DNA from: Chloroflexi bacterium HGW-Chloroflexi-2
GTDB lineage: Bacteria; Chloroflexota; Anaerolineae; Anaerolineales; Anaerolineaceae
Length of the DNA stretch: 64,000 nt
Direction: 5' to 3'
NCBI GenBank assembly: GCA_002840735.1
Contig: PHBY01000006.1
Coordinates: forward strand, 124,001 to 188,000
The position numbers and the translations under genes are program-made. Below are positions 8,632 to 17,093 of the stretch, in pieces; within the stretch, counting starts at the first letter, position 1, and each line of letters opens with the position of its first letter. The notes under the pieces are model-generated. The model saw nothing but the letters and a program-made list of their open reading frames with translations. It had not been told where the DNA came from and ran no database searches.

Positions 8632-10044
8632 ATGAAGAAGACAATCATAATCATTTTAATTCTCGCCATCATTGGAACGGGTATTTATTTTGGGGTGCGA
8701 TTTGCTCAAGATAATGCAGCAAAAAATGTGGTGTCCAATTATCAAACTATCACGGTTTCACGGGGAAACCTGACCGCCATTGTAGGTGCTACTGGCACGG
8801 TGCGCGCCAATCAAACTGCGTTGGTCAGCTGGCAGACCTCGGGTCAGATTGACACCATTCATTATGAATTGGGTGAAAAAGTTTCTACAGATTCAATTCT
8901 TGCGTCTTTAAAGAAATCTTCCCTCTCTCAAAACATTATTCTGGCAGAAGCCGACCTGGTGACTGCCAAACGGAATCTGGATACACTCTTAAATTCCACT
9001 TTAGCACAGGCCCAGGCGCAGGCTAATTTAGCAAATACAACGGATGCGCTCGATAAAGCCGAAACCCGCAGAGAATCAAAAAAATATCAACGTGCTTCAC
9101 AAAACACCATCGATGAAGCTTATGCCAATTATATTGTGGCAGAAAACAATGCCAAAGAATGGGAAAAACGTTACGACAATGTCGATCATCTTCCGGAAGA
9201 TGACCCCATGCGGGCTGCTGCTTTTGCTGAATGGGCGGCCGCAAAAACACTTGCTGATCGTGCAAAAGCGAATTGGCGTTATGCCCAGGGGTTACCGGAT
9301 GAATCGGAAATAGAAATTGCTGATGGAAATCTCGCACTGGCTCAGGCTCAATACAATGAAGCGCTGCGTGAGTGGGAACGTCTCAAAGACGGACCTGATC
9401 CTGATGATATTGCTGCTGCTGAGGCTCGCATCGCTGCCATCGAAGCAACGATTGATCTGATCAATTTACGCGCTCCATTTGATGGCACTGTCACCGAAAT
9501 CCGCTCGAAAACTGGTGATCAAATTGCACCAGGAACCGTTTCTTTCCGCATCGATGACTTATCAGGACTTTTGGTGGATGTTGAAATTCCGGAAATTGAT
9601 ATCAATCGGTTAAAAACTGGCATGACTGCCCGCATCAGTTTCGATGCGATCAATGGCAAAGAATATGAAGGGATCATCACACAGGTTGCGCAGGTTGCCA
9701 ATATTACGGCAGGCATTGTCAATTTCACGGTTACGTTAGAGCTTACCAACGCTGATGAATTCGTTCTTCCCGGCATGACTGCTGCCGTGAACATTGTTGT
9801 CAGTGAAATCGAAGATGTGTTGATTATTCCCAACCGGGCAGTAAGGCTCAGAGAAGGACAACGAGTTGTTTATGTTCTTAAACCTGGAGAAATAAATCCC
9901 AACCCGGTCAATATCACCATTGGATCAACATCTGACCTGCAAAGTGAAATACTGGAAGGGGATGTCAAAGAAGGCGATGTGATTGTACTCAACCCGTCTA
10001 TTGAATTTTCACCTCAGGGTGGACCCTTTGGTGGCGGATTCTAG
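8632..10044 (+). CDS. HlyD/MacA-type membrane fusion protein of an ABC exporter
   Basis: A periplasmic-adaptor-like protein of 470 residues with an N-terminal membrane anchor (MKKTIIIILILAIIGTGIYF). A split lipoyl domain (GQIDTIHYELGEKVSTDSIL, and later LRAPFDGTVTEI) flanks a long alanine/glutamine-rich alpha-helical hairpin (about residues 95-280). A beta-barrel and membrane-proximal domain follow (PGMTAAVNIVVSEIEDVLIIPNRAV). I chose the ATG at 8632, behind GGAAGGGA at 8621-8628, rather than an in-frame ATG 42 bases earlier. It is the first of three genes with an ATPase and a permease, a MacAB-type exporter. In a presumed monoderm it would extend the permease outward. The substrate is unknown; peptides, lipids or drugs are possible. 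Confidence 0.88.
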   Translation: MKKTIIIILILAIIGTGIYFGVRFAQDNAAKNVVSNYQTITVSRGNLTAIVGATGTVRANQTALVSWQTSGQIDTIHYELGEKVSTDSILASLKKSSLSQNIILAEADLVTAKRNLDTLLNSTLAQAQAQANLANTTDALDKAETRRESKKYQRASQNTIDEAYANYIVAENNAKEWEKRYDNVDHLPEDDPMRAAAFAEWAAAKTLADRAKANWRYAQGLPDESEIEIADGNLALAQAQYNEALREWERLKDGPDPDDIAAAEARIAAIEATIDLINLRAPFDGTVTEIRSKTGDQIAPGTVSFRIDDLSGLLVDVEIPEIDINRLKTGMTARISFDAINGKEYEGIITQVAQVANITAGIVNFTVTLELTNADEFVLPGMTAAVNIVVSEIEDVLIIPNRAVRLREGQRVVYVLKPGEINPNPVNITIGSTSDLQSEILEGDVKEGDVIVLNPSIEFSPQGGPFGGGF

Positions 10045-10052
10045 AGGTTAAT

Positions 10053-10742
10053 ATGAATGACTGGGTAATTGAAACCCGCAATTTAAAAAAGTTTTACAAG
10101 ATGGGTGAAATCGAGGTACGCGCTTTGGATGGAGTCGATCTCAATATTGAACGCGGGTCGATTGTATCCATCATGGGACCCTCCGGTTCAGGGAAATCGA
10201 CGTTGATGAACCTGCTGGGATGCCTGGATCGTCCTACAGAAGGTGATTACATTCTGGATGGTGTCCAGGTCTCACAGATGAATGATGATCAATTAGCCGC
10301 TGCCCGTAATCACCTGGTGGGGTTCGTTTTTCAAAGTTTTAATTTATTATCGCGTCAGACAGCGCTGGCAAATGTAGAATTACCACTACGATATGGCGGT
10401 ATCACCAATGGTCGCAAGCAAAAGGCAATTGAAGCCCTCACGGCGGTTGGACTGGGAGATCGTGTTACCCACAGACCCACCGAGCTGTCTGGTGGCCAAC
10501 AACAACGTGTGGCCATCGCCCGTGCACTCATCAATGATCCTGCCATCATCATGGCAGATGAACCTACCGGCAACCTGGATTCCAAATCCGGCAAAGAGAT
10601 TATGGATCTGATCCTGAGTCTCAATAAAACCCGCAAGACAACGATCATCATCGTCACACATGATCAGAACATTGCCAGGCAAACCCAACGCATCATTAAC
10701 CTGAGCGATGGCAAAGTTGTCGGTGAGGAGGTGCCTGAATGA
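10053..10742 (+). CDS. MacB/LolD-type ABC transporter ATPase
   Basis: The ATP-binding subunit of the exporter, 229 residues. It has Walker [10 protein letters not shown] (about residues 43-51), the Q-loop within FVFQSFNLL, the ABC signature [15 protein letters not shown], and Walker [13 protein letters not shown] followed by the H-loop THDQ. The MacB/LolD subfamily is indicated by [13 protein letters not shown]. The gene lies eight bases behind the adaptor gene and overlaps the permease start by four bases, so the three are translated together. Confidence 0.92.
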   Translation: MNDWVIETRNLKKFYKMGEIEVRALDGVDLNIERGSIVSIMGPSGSGKSTLMNLLGCLDRPTEGDYILDGVQVSQMNDDQLAAARNHLVGFVFQSFNLLSRQTALANVELPLRYGGITNGRKQKAIEALTAVGLGDRVTHRPTELSGGQQQRVAIARALINDPAIIMADEPTGNLDSKSGKEIMDLILSLNKTRKTTIIIVTHDQNIARQTQRIINLSDGKVVGEEVPE

Positions 10743-11962
10743 ATATAGGACAGGCAATCATCGAAGCAATTGAGTCTCTGAATGCTAACAAAATGCGTTC
10801 CGGGTTAACCATTTTAGGCATCGTCATCGGCGTGGCAGCCGTGATCGCCATGCTGGCAATCGGCAGCGGTGCCCAAAACACCATCACCGGATCCATCAGT
10901 GGTTTGGGTTCCAATCTACTCTTTGTATTTCGTGGTGGCAATGATAATGTACGTAATCCACAGCCCTTAACCCGTGGAGATGCAGAAGCTATTGCAGATC
11001 CCTTTCAGGCACCATCCGTTGCGCTGGTGGCACCGTATATCAGTTCCAATTTATCGGTAACATTTGGTGGAGAAAGTATCAGCTCCAGCATTAATGGGGT
11101 TACGCCGGAATATTTAGAAGTGAGAAATTACTCTTTACTCGAAGGCGATTTTATCAGTGAGGAGAACATCCTGGGGCGTAGTTCTGTGGCCGTCATCGGT
11201 GTGGAAGTCGCGGATAAATTATACGGACGTCGTGATGGTTTAATCGGAGAGACCCTCCGTATCGAAGGACAACCCTTCCGCGTCATTGGTGTGTTAACCC
11301 CACGTGGTGGTGGCGCCTTTGGTAGTGAAGATAATATCGTCAACATTCCTTTTTCAACGGCTCAATCCCGCCTGATCCAACGTTCCAATGATCGCGTGGA
11401 TTTTATCCTCGTTCAGGCTGTAAATACCGATCTGGTCAATCAGGCATCCGAAGAAATCTCACAGATCCTGCGCGCCCGGCACCGTACCGATCTGGGTGCA
11501 GATGATTTTCAGATCTTTTCCCAGCAGGATTTTGTCGCCACGGCTCAGAGCATCACCTCTGTCTTAACTATTTTCCTGGGAGGTATTGCCGCCATTTCAC
11601 TCCTGGTAGGTGGTATCGGGATTATGAACATCATGCTGGTGTCGGTCACCGAACGAACCCGAGAAATCGGTTTGCGTAAAGCCATCGGCGCCCGTAAACG
11701 AGACATTCTGATCCAGTTCCTGACGGAATCATCATTATTGAGTATGTTTGGAGGCATCCTCGGCATTGGTCTGGGCTGGTCGATTGCCTATATTGTCGGG
11801 TTAATTGCATCAGCCAACAATACCGAATTGATTCCGGTCGTCGGGTTGGATGCCATTTTATTGGCAACCATCTTTTCTACCGCCGTCGGATTGTTCTTTG
11901 GCATTTATCCCGCCAATCGTGCCGCCAATCTACAACCTGTAGAAGCCTTGCGTCACGAATAA
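10739..11962 (+). CDS. MacB-type ABC transporter permease (FtsX-like)
   Basis: The permease of the exporter, 407 residues. An N-terminal helix (SGLTILGIVIGVAAVIAML) is followed by a large extracytoplasmic MacB_PCD domain (residues about 45-250). Three C-terminal helices follow with the FtsX motif MLVSVTERTREIGLRKAIGA near residue 300. Type VII ABC systems of this kind act as mechanotransmitters that move substrates on the outer face of the membrane with the help of the adaptor. The start overlaps the ATPase stop codon. A strong terminator follows. Confidence 0.92.
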   Translation: MNIGQAIIEAIESLNANKMRSGLTILGIVIGVAAVIAMLAIGSGAQNTITGSISGLGSNLLFVFRGGNDNVRNPQPLTRGDAEAIADPFQAPSVALVAPYISSNLSVTFGGESISSSINGVTPEYLEVRNYSLLEGDFISEENILGRSSVAVIGVEVADKLYGRRDGLIGETLRIEGQPFRVIGVLTPRGGGAFGSEDNIVNIPFSTAQSRLIQRSNDRVDFILVQAVNTDLVNQASEEISQILRARHRTDLGADDFQIFSQQDFVATAQSITSVLTIFLGGIAAISLLVGGIGIMNIMLVSVTERTREIGLRKAIGARKRDILIQFLTESSLLSMFGGILGIGLGWSIAYIVGLIASANNTELIPVVGLDAILLATIFSTAVGLFFGIYPANRAANLQPVEALRHE

Positions 11963-11977
11963 ATCGAACTTTGAATT

Positions 11978-12010
11978 AAAAAAACCGAAATGTAAAATTT
12001 CGGTTTTTTT
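11978..12010. terminator. rho-independent terminator
   Basis: A twelve-base stem (AAAAACCGAAAT paired with ATTTCGGTTTTT) with a short GTAAA loop lies just after the permease stop. The A and T runs on either side mean it can also end the convergent pfkA transcript. Confidence 0.8.
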
Positions 12011-12025
12011 AATTGGAATCCAAAT

Positions 12026-13111
12026 TCAATCTCCCAGCGAAATTCCCAAACTGCGGGCAGTTAATACCGTATCTCCCAGAACATTTACCCGTTTGGGCGT
12101 TGCCAGCGCTTCGGATAAAGGTATTGTCACGACTTTATTCCCTTGCAGCGCAGACATGCACCCCAACTCACCCCGTCCGACTGCCCGCACTGCTTCCGCT
12201 GCCAGACGGGTTGCCAGCCAGCGGTCAAAGGCAGTTGGACTTCCACCCCTTTGCAAATGGCCTAAGATCGTCACACGCGTTTCCACATCACACACCCTCG
12301 CGATATACTCCGCGACCTGATGACTGATGCCACCCAATCTGGACTGGTGGATACTATCACCTTCCCTTAAGAAAACCTGCTCCTGCCCCTGAACGGACGC
12401 TCCTTCTGAAACCGCAATGATGCTGAAAAATGATCCGCGGCTGACACGTTCGTTGACTTTTTTACAGATGGCTTCATAACGGAAAGGAATCTCCGGAATC
12501 AGAATAACATCCGCTCCCCCCGCAATACCGGCATACAACGTGATGAATCCTGCATCGCGTCCCATCAGTTCCAGCACCATGACACGGTGATGAGATTCGG
12601 CGGTGGTGTGCAGTTTGTCCAATGCTTCCGTTGCGGTAACGACAGCGGTATCAAATCCAAAGGAAAAATCCGTGCCACCAATATCATTATCAATCGTTTT
12701 GGGCACGCCCACCACCGGCACACCAATTTCATGTAATTCCTGAGCAATATGTAAAGTGCCATCGCCACCGACCACCACCAGGGCATCCAATCGCAGGCTA
12801 TGAATCCGTTCGTACACTCGCTGGGAGGTATCCTCATAGTGCACACTCCCATCCGGATCAACCACTTTCAAAGCAAACGGGTTGCCACGATTGGCTGCGC
12901 CTAAAATAGTACCACCCCTTGGAAGAATGCCACGCACACCCTTCGAATCCAATGGGAATACACCACCATCCTGAATAAAACCATCAAAGCCATTGCGTAC
13001 ACCCAGCACTTCACAGTTATATTCATTCTCAGCCGTCTTGACAACAGCGCGGATGACTGCATTCAATCCCGGGGCATCGCCACCACCGGTTAATATTGCC
13101 AATCGTTTCAT
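12026..13111 (-). CDS. pfkA: 6-phosphofructokinase, group with Gly104/Lys124-type active site
   Basis: Phosphofructokinase, the committing kinase of glycolysis, 361 residues. I start it at the ATG at 13111, behind GGAGGG; an in-frame upstream start adds six residues and would bury that site. LTGGGDAPGLNAVIRAV is at the N-terminus. GGDGT near residue 104 has the glycine expected of ATP users. The next motif reads PKTIDND instead of PGTIDND, so the residue matching E. coli Gly124 is lysine, as in pyrophosphate-dependent and group III enzymes. ELMGRDAGFITLYAG and HLQRGGSPTAFDRWLA are also present. It is convergent with the exporter operon and divergent from the photolyase gene. ATP is the more likely donor, but this is inference. 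Confidence 0.9.
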   Translation of the reverse strand: MKRLAILTGGGDAPGLNAVIRAVVKTAENEYNCEVLGVRNGFDGFIQDGGVFPLDSKGVRGILPRGGTILGAANRGNPFALKVVDPDGSVHYEDTSQRVYERIHSLRLDALVVVGGDGTLHIAQELHEIGVPVVGVPKTIDNDIGGTDFSFGFDTAVVTATEALDKLHTTAESHHRVMVLELMGRDAGFITLYAGIAGGADVILIPEIPFRYEAICKKVNERVSRGSFFSIIAVSEGASVQGQEQVFLREGDSIHQSRLGGISHQVAEYIARVCDVETRVTILGHLQRGGSPTAFDRWLATRLAAEAVRAVGRGELGCMSALQGNKVVTIPLSEALATPKRVNVLGDTVLTARSLGISLGD

Positions 13112-13189
13112 ATTACCCTCCAGAACCATAGTTAGATTATACAGGGTTTTTTAATGGCGATTCTGCTTCCATTTCGTTTGAGCTGATAG

Positions 13190-13218
13190 CAGACATTTCT
13201 CTCATTGAATGCTAGAAT
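13190..13218 (+). promoter_or_regulatory. possible leaderless promoter of the photolyase gene
   Basis: CAGACA at 13190-13195 and TAGAAT at 13213-13218 are 17 bases apart. Only six bases separate the -10 box from the ATG at 13225 and no ribosome site is present, so the message would start at or very near the start codon. Confidence 0.35.
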
Positions 13219-13224
13219 CAAAAT

Positions 13225-14604
13225 ATGAAGTCTGTTATTTGGTGGATACGCAGAGATGTACGTCTGGAGGATAACCCTGCTTTGCAGACAGCCCTTCAAA
13301 CGGGATTACCCATCATTCCACTTTTCATTTTGGATCCCAAATTGCTGCAGGAACCACCCACTCGCCGTCAGATCTTTCTCTTCCAGGCACTCCAAAACCT
13401 GGATGAAGGGCTGCATCAGCTTGGAAATCGATTGCTGGTTCGCCGTGGAAACCCCCTGCAGGTGTTGCAGCGCATCATGCAGGAAATTCCTGTGGATGCC
13501 ATCTTTGCTGAGGAAGATTACAGCCCATACGCTATCACACGAGACAGCCAAATTCAAAACGCTTTACCACTGAAATTAATCCTGGGATTGGTCATTCATC
13601 ATCCACAACAGGTCTTGAAAGCTGATGAAACACCTTACACCATCTTCACCCCTTTCAGTAAAACCTGGAAGGCACTTCCGAAAAACTTCACAACTTACCC
13701 AGCACCGAAGCATCTACCACCCCCCGAGTATCCATTACCAGGCGTTTCCCTTTCTGATACAGATGCTTTGCCTTACTTTCCTGCCAGCGCCTCAGAAGCA
13801 CACCACAGACTGGATTCTTTTTTTCAGGAGCCGATCTATGTGTATAGCCAGGGGCGCAATCTGCTCGCTCAACCCGGTACCTCGACCCTCTCACCCTATC
13901 TGCGCTTTGGTCTGCTCTCCGTCCGTACTGCCTACCAGGCTGCTTTGAAAGCGCTGATAAACACTATGCGTGCTGACGAAACAATAGGAGTGGAAACCTG
14001 GATCAATGAATTGATCTGGCGTGAATTCTACATCAGTATTCTTTATCATTTTCCGAATGTCCTGCAGGAGGCCTTTTACCCGCACCGGCGCAACATCCAC
14101 TGGCGCTATGTACCTCAAGAGTGGGAAGCCTGGAAACAAGGACTGACCGGTTATCCCGTTGTGGATGCATGTATGCGTCAGCTCAATGAAACTGGCTGGA
14201 TGCACAACCGCGGACGCATGATTGTGGCATCCTTCCTGACCAAAGACCTGCTGCACAACTGGCAGTTGGGGGAACGCTACTTTAGGAAACAACTGGTGGA
14301 TGGTGACCCAGCGGCTAACAACGGTGGCTGGCAATGGACAGCCGGCGTGGGCACCGACGCTGTCCCTTACTTCCGCATCTTCAACCCCATTCTGCAATCC
14401 CAAAAATTTGACCCGCAAGGGAATTTCATCCGCCAATGGATTCCTGAATTATCGAAGGTATCCCAGCAATACATCCACGAACCCTGGACCATGCCACAGG
14501 ATGTGCAACAACAATGCGGATGTGTCATCGGTAAACATTACCCCGCCCCCATCGTTGATCGCACCATCGTGAAAGAGCGCGTCCTTCACGCATTCAAACC
14601 ATAG
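13225..14604 (+). CDS. phrB: deoxyribodipyrimidine photolyase (class I type)
   Basis: A flavoprotein that uses blue or near-UV light to split cyclobutane pyrimidine dimers in DNA. The protein has 459 residues, normal for the family. The N-terminal photolyase domain begins WWIRRDVRLEDNPAL. The FAD-binding domain includes GRNLLAQPGTSTLSPYLRFGLLS (about residues 210-232), WINELIWREFY, the stretch with GWMHNRGRM near residue 328, and the DPAANNGGWQWTAGVGTDA segment near residue 360. The tryptophans expected for electron transfer to FAD appear to be present. It is a single gene, divergent from pfkA, with no ribosome site upstream. A cryptochrome-like role cannot be excluded by eye, but a CPD photolyase is most likely. 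Confidence 0.92.
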   Translation: MKSVIWWIRRDVRLEDNPALQTALQTGLPIIPLFILDPKLLQEPPTRRQIFLFQALQNLDEGLHQLGNRLLVRRGNPLQVLQRIMQEIPVDAIFAEEDYSPYAITRDSQIQNALPLKLILGLVIHHPQQVLKADETPYTIFTPFSKTWKALPKNFTTYPAPKHLPPPEYPLPGVSLSDTDALPYFPASASEAHHRLDSFFQEPIYVYSQGRNLLAQPGTSTLSPYLRFGLLSVRTAYQAALKALINTMRADETIGVETWINELIWREFYISILYHFPNVLQEAFYPHRRNIHWRYVPQEWEAWKQGLTGYPVVDACMRQLNETGWMHNRGRMIVASFLTKDLLHNWQLGERYFRKQLVDGDPAANNGGWQWTAGVGTDAVPYFRIFNPILQSQKFDPQGNFIRQWIPELSKVSQQYIHEPWTMPQDVQQQCGCVIGKHYPAPIVDRTIVKERVLHAFKP

Positions 14605-14605
14605 A

Positions 14606-14629
14606 GGCGGGTTCGGAACCCGCCCGTAC
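14606..14629. repeat. palindromic intergenic repeat (copy A)
   Basis: The core GGCGGGTTCGGAACCCGCC is a near-perfect palindrome and is followed by CGTAC. A closely related palindrome lies at 17014-17042 on the other side of the 26-heme cytochrome gene. The palindrome could act as a terminator-like hairpin for the photolyase gene. Confidence 0.75.
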
Positions 14630-14673
14630 GAAATTACCCTTTATCCCATGCATCTGTAGGAAAATTTTGCCAT

Positions 14674-14701
14674 GTAGGGGCGTTCGGCCGAACGCCCCTA
14701 C
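14674..14701. repeat. perfect 28-base palindrome
   Basis: GTAGGGGCGTTCGG followed directly by its reverse complement. It lies five bases beyond the 26-heme cytochrome stop codon and may act as its transcript-end hairpin or as a mobile-type intergenic palindrome. Its sequence differs from copies A and B. Confidence 0.8.
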
Positions 14702-14705
14702 AATA

Positions 14706-16913
14706 TCATGGTATTTCCCAGGTATCCGTCGTGTGGCACTGTGAACATTGCGCGCCTGGATGCTTGGGCGGACGCGTGTGACAGGAACTGCAATTGGTGT
14801 AGCCTGTATGATCAAATGACACCTGACTCCAAGAGGTTGTATTATGACATAACGAACATTCACCCGGGTAATGGCCAGCCGGGCTGGTATGACAGCTGCT
14901 GCAGTTCGTGTACCCGGTATGATTGAAGGTCACATCACTCCAGGTCGTGGTCTTATGACAGAGCGTGCACTCCCCTGGATAATGCCCAGGTTGCGGATTG
15001 TGACAGGTGCTACAGTTCGTATACCCGCTGTGATTGAAATTTACATCACTCCAGGAGAACGTGTTGTGACAAAGCACGCACTCACCCGGATAATGACCGC
15101 TGGGTGCTGTATGGCAGCTGGTGCAATCTGTATACCCTGTGTGGTCAAAGGTTACCTTGCTCCATGAAGAGGTTGTGTGGCAATTAGAGCATTCACCCGG
15201 ATAATGTCCGGGGGGAGGCGTATGACAGGTGCTGCAATACGTATATCCGGTATGATTGAAGGTCACATCACTCCAGGAAAAAGCATTATGACAGTTCGAA
15301 CACAGACCAACATAATGATTAACCGGCGCAGTATGGCAATCTGTACAGGCGAACAAAGTGCTGTGATTGACCGAAATAAGCAACCAGGAATTGGTAAAGT
15401 GACAACTGACACAGGCAGCCGGGTAATGGTTGTCCGGGGTGGAGTGGCAGGTGCTGCAGTTGCTCAGGGTATGGTTGAAGACCGCATTATTCCAGGTGGT
15501 TGTGTTATGGCAGGTACTGCATTGGGCTGTAAACCCCTGGTCAGCGTGGTCAGCTGGTGCCTCGTGGCAGGACATGCAATCTCCCTGTGGACCGTGATTC
15601 ATCAAGACATCACCCCAGGCACTTGTGGAATGGCATTGGACACAATCCCCTGAAAAATGATTGGCGGATGGTATATCCTTGCTGTGACAACCAATACAAG
15701 TGCTAAAACCAGCATGATCTAAAGACACATTACGCCAATCCAGCACATCCTGATGACATCTTGCGCAGAAATTACCATATTCATAAGGATGCCTTTCATA
15801 GATATGACATTCGTTACAATTCGTTTCCCTGGTGCAATCTTCAATCGTTTCACTCAAATCAGTCAGTTGACCGACCAGACCATGGCATCCATCACAAGTT
15901 TCCAATTGATGATCATATCCATTCACACCCCAATCTGTGGTATCGGTGTGGCAGATGGCACAGTCTCCTGGATAATGTGGTGAAACCATGGTATTTCGAT
16001 TTGAAGTACTCAAACTGGCCAATAAGATCTGGTTAGAAGATTCAATTAAGTCTTCCGTTGGATAATCCCCGACATGGCAACACAGACAGGTGTACACTTC
16101 GCGATGATCAAATTGATAAATTCTCCAGGATTTTGTCCTGTGGCAATCGATACAATCCCCACTAAAGTGATAGGGATAATCCTGTTCTAAATATTTCGGG
16201 CGGTAAGAATCAGTCCCTAACCTGGATTCAAAATACACTACTGGAATATGACAATTTGAACATTCGCTGGCTGAATCCATATATTCACCATCCTGATGAC
16301 AATCCATACAGTTTGGTGCATCGCTGTGCATCGATTTGTGTTTCAAGGGTTCTTGTTTGACCACCATGGACTCAACTGCAAGGTTAGGATCATTATAGGT
16401 GAAAAAAATCCTGGAAAGGTAATTTTCGGAAACCAGCTTGACAAGTTCAACCGGGGACGTTGTGTTTTTTAATACAGAAATCTTGTTCTTTAAATACGCT
16501 AAGTGGGCATTCATAAATCTAATTTCAAGATTGGTTACCACCTGCTCAATCCGCCTCATTAATGGCTTAATGTTATGATAATAAATATGGGCAGAATCTC
16601 TGTCGAGATATTGAATATTTAAGATCGCGGTTGTTATTGCTTGTTCAAACGAAACAACAGTAGGTAAGATATCTTCCTGTTGATTTACCATTGCCAAATC
16701 ATCCAGGCGGCGCTCTACAAGCTCAAAACTAAATTCTATTTGTTTTTGGGGATCACTTTTCAGCTTTAATTGGGTATTTTCCACTGCGCTTTGCAGCCCA
16801 AATAAAGCATCTCCGGGCCTATAAGGATGTAATTTCGCTAAAACGACTATGTTGACTACAATTAATAACAGTAAAACGATGGGGGCTATGATTATGATTT
16901 TTCCGCTTTTCAT
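14706..16913 (-). CDS. exported 26-heme c-type cytochrome
   Basis: A very large multiheme cytochrome c of 735 residues with 26 CxxCH heme-attachment motifs. I start it at the ATG at 16913, behind GGACGGA. Residues about 5-27 form an N-terminal membrane anchor or signal. The next 140 residues contain a DUF5667-like helical region (PYRPGDALFGLQSAVE, FSFELVERRLDDLAMV) without hemes. Hemes begin near residue 200. The C-terminal third is a tandem array of 37-residue modules, each with two CxxCH and two further histidines (FNHTGY and GHYPGEC), enough for bis-histidine ligation of both hemes. It ends abruptly at TTDTWEIP. It is the last gene of the cytochrome operon and a paralogue of the 22-heme protein upstream. 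A role in long-range electron transfer at the cell surface is inferred from the heme count. Confidence 0.85.
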   Translation of the reverse strand: MKSGKIIIIAPIVLLLLIVVNIVVLAKLHPYRPGDALFGLQSAVENTQLKLKSDPQKQIEFSFELVERRLDDLAMVNQQEDILPTVVSFEQAITTAILNIQYLDRDSAHIYYHNIKPLMRRIEQVVTNLEIRFMNAHLAYLKNKISVLKNTTSPVELVKLVSENYLSRIFFTYNDPNLAVESMVVKQEPLKHKSMHSDAPNCMDCHQDGEYMDSASECSNCHIPVVYFESRLGTDSYRPKYLEQDYPYHFSGDCIDCHRTKSWRIYQFDHREVYTCLCCHVGDYPTEDLIESSNQILLASLSTSNRNTMVSPHYPGDCAICHTDTTDWGVNGYDHQLETCDGCHGLVGQLTDLSETIEDCTRETNCNECHIYERHPYEYGNFCARCHQDVLDWRNVSLDHAGFSTCIGCHSKDIPSANHFSGDCVQCHSTSAWGDVLMNHGPQGDCMSCHEAPADHADQGFTAQCSTCHNTTTWNNAVFNHTLSNCSTCHSTPDNHYPAACVSCHFTNSWLLISVNHSTLFACTDCHTAPVNHYVGLCSNCHNAFSWSDVTFNHTGYTYCSTCHTPPPGHYPGECSNCHTTSSWSKVTFDHTGYTDCTSCHTAPSGHYPGECVLCHNTFSWSDVNFNHSGYTNCSTCHNPQPGHYPGECTLCHKTTTWSDVTFNHTGYTNCSSCHTSPAGHYPGECSLCHNTTSWSQVSFDHTGYTNCSSCHTRPPKHPGAQCSQCHTTDTWEIP
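14709..15458 (-). repeat. 37-residue (111-base) tandem diheme modules
   Basis: Six full 37-residue units plus a shortened seventh end the 26-heme protein. Each unit has the pattern CxxCH...GHYxGxCxxCH...WxxxxFxHxGYT. Spacing is exactly 37 residues from unit to unit. The DNA is also clearly repetitive, for example GGTCACATCACTCCAGG-like text recurs, which points to recent expansion. Confidence 0.85.
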
Positions 16914-17013
16914 GCATTCCGTCCTTGATTGCACTAATAGCCCCGTCCCTATTCAATTTTCAAATATTATATATTAATTTTAGATTAAAAACCACCTCCT
17001 TTCAATTTTTTTC

Positions 17014-17042
17014 GTACGGGCAGGTTCTGAACCCGCCCGTAC
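17014..17042. repeat. palindromic intergenic repeat (copy B)
   Basis: A 29-base inverted repeat, GTACGGG at its left edge and CCCGTAC at its right edge, with the GGTTCTGAACCCGCC core. It is closely related to copy A at 14606-14629. Together they bracket the 26-heme gene. Confidence 0.75.
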
Positions 17043-17093
17043 ACCTAACCCTGCCCCTATTCGCAAGGACAAAGGTCAACATATGATTGTTAT

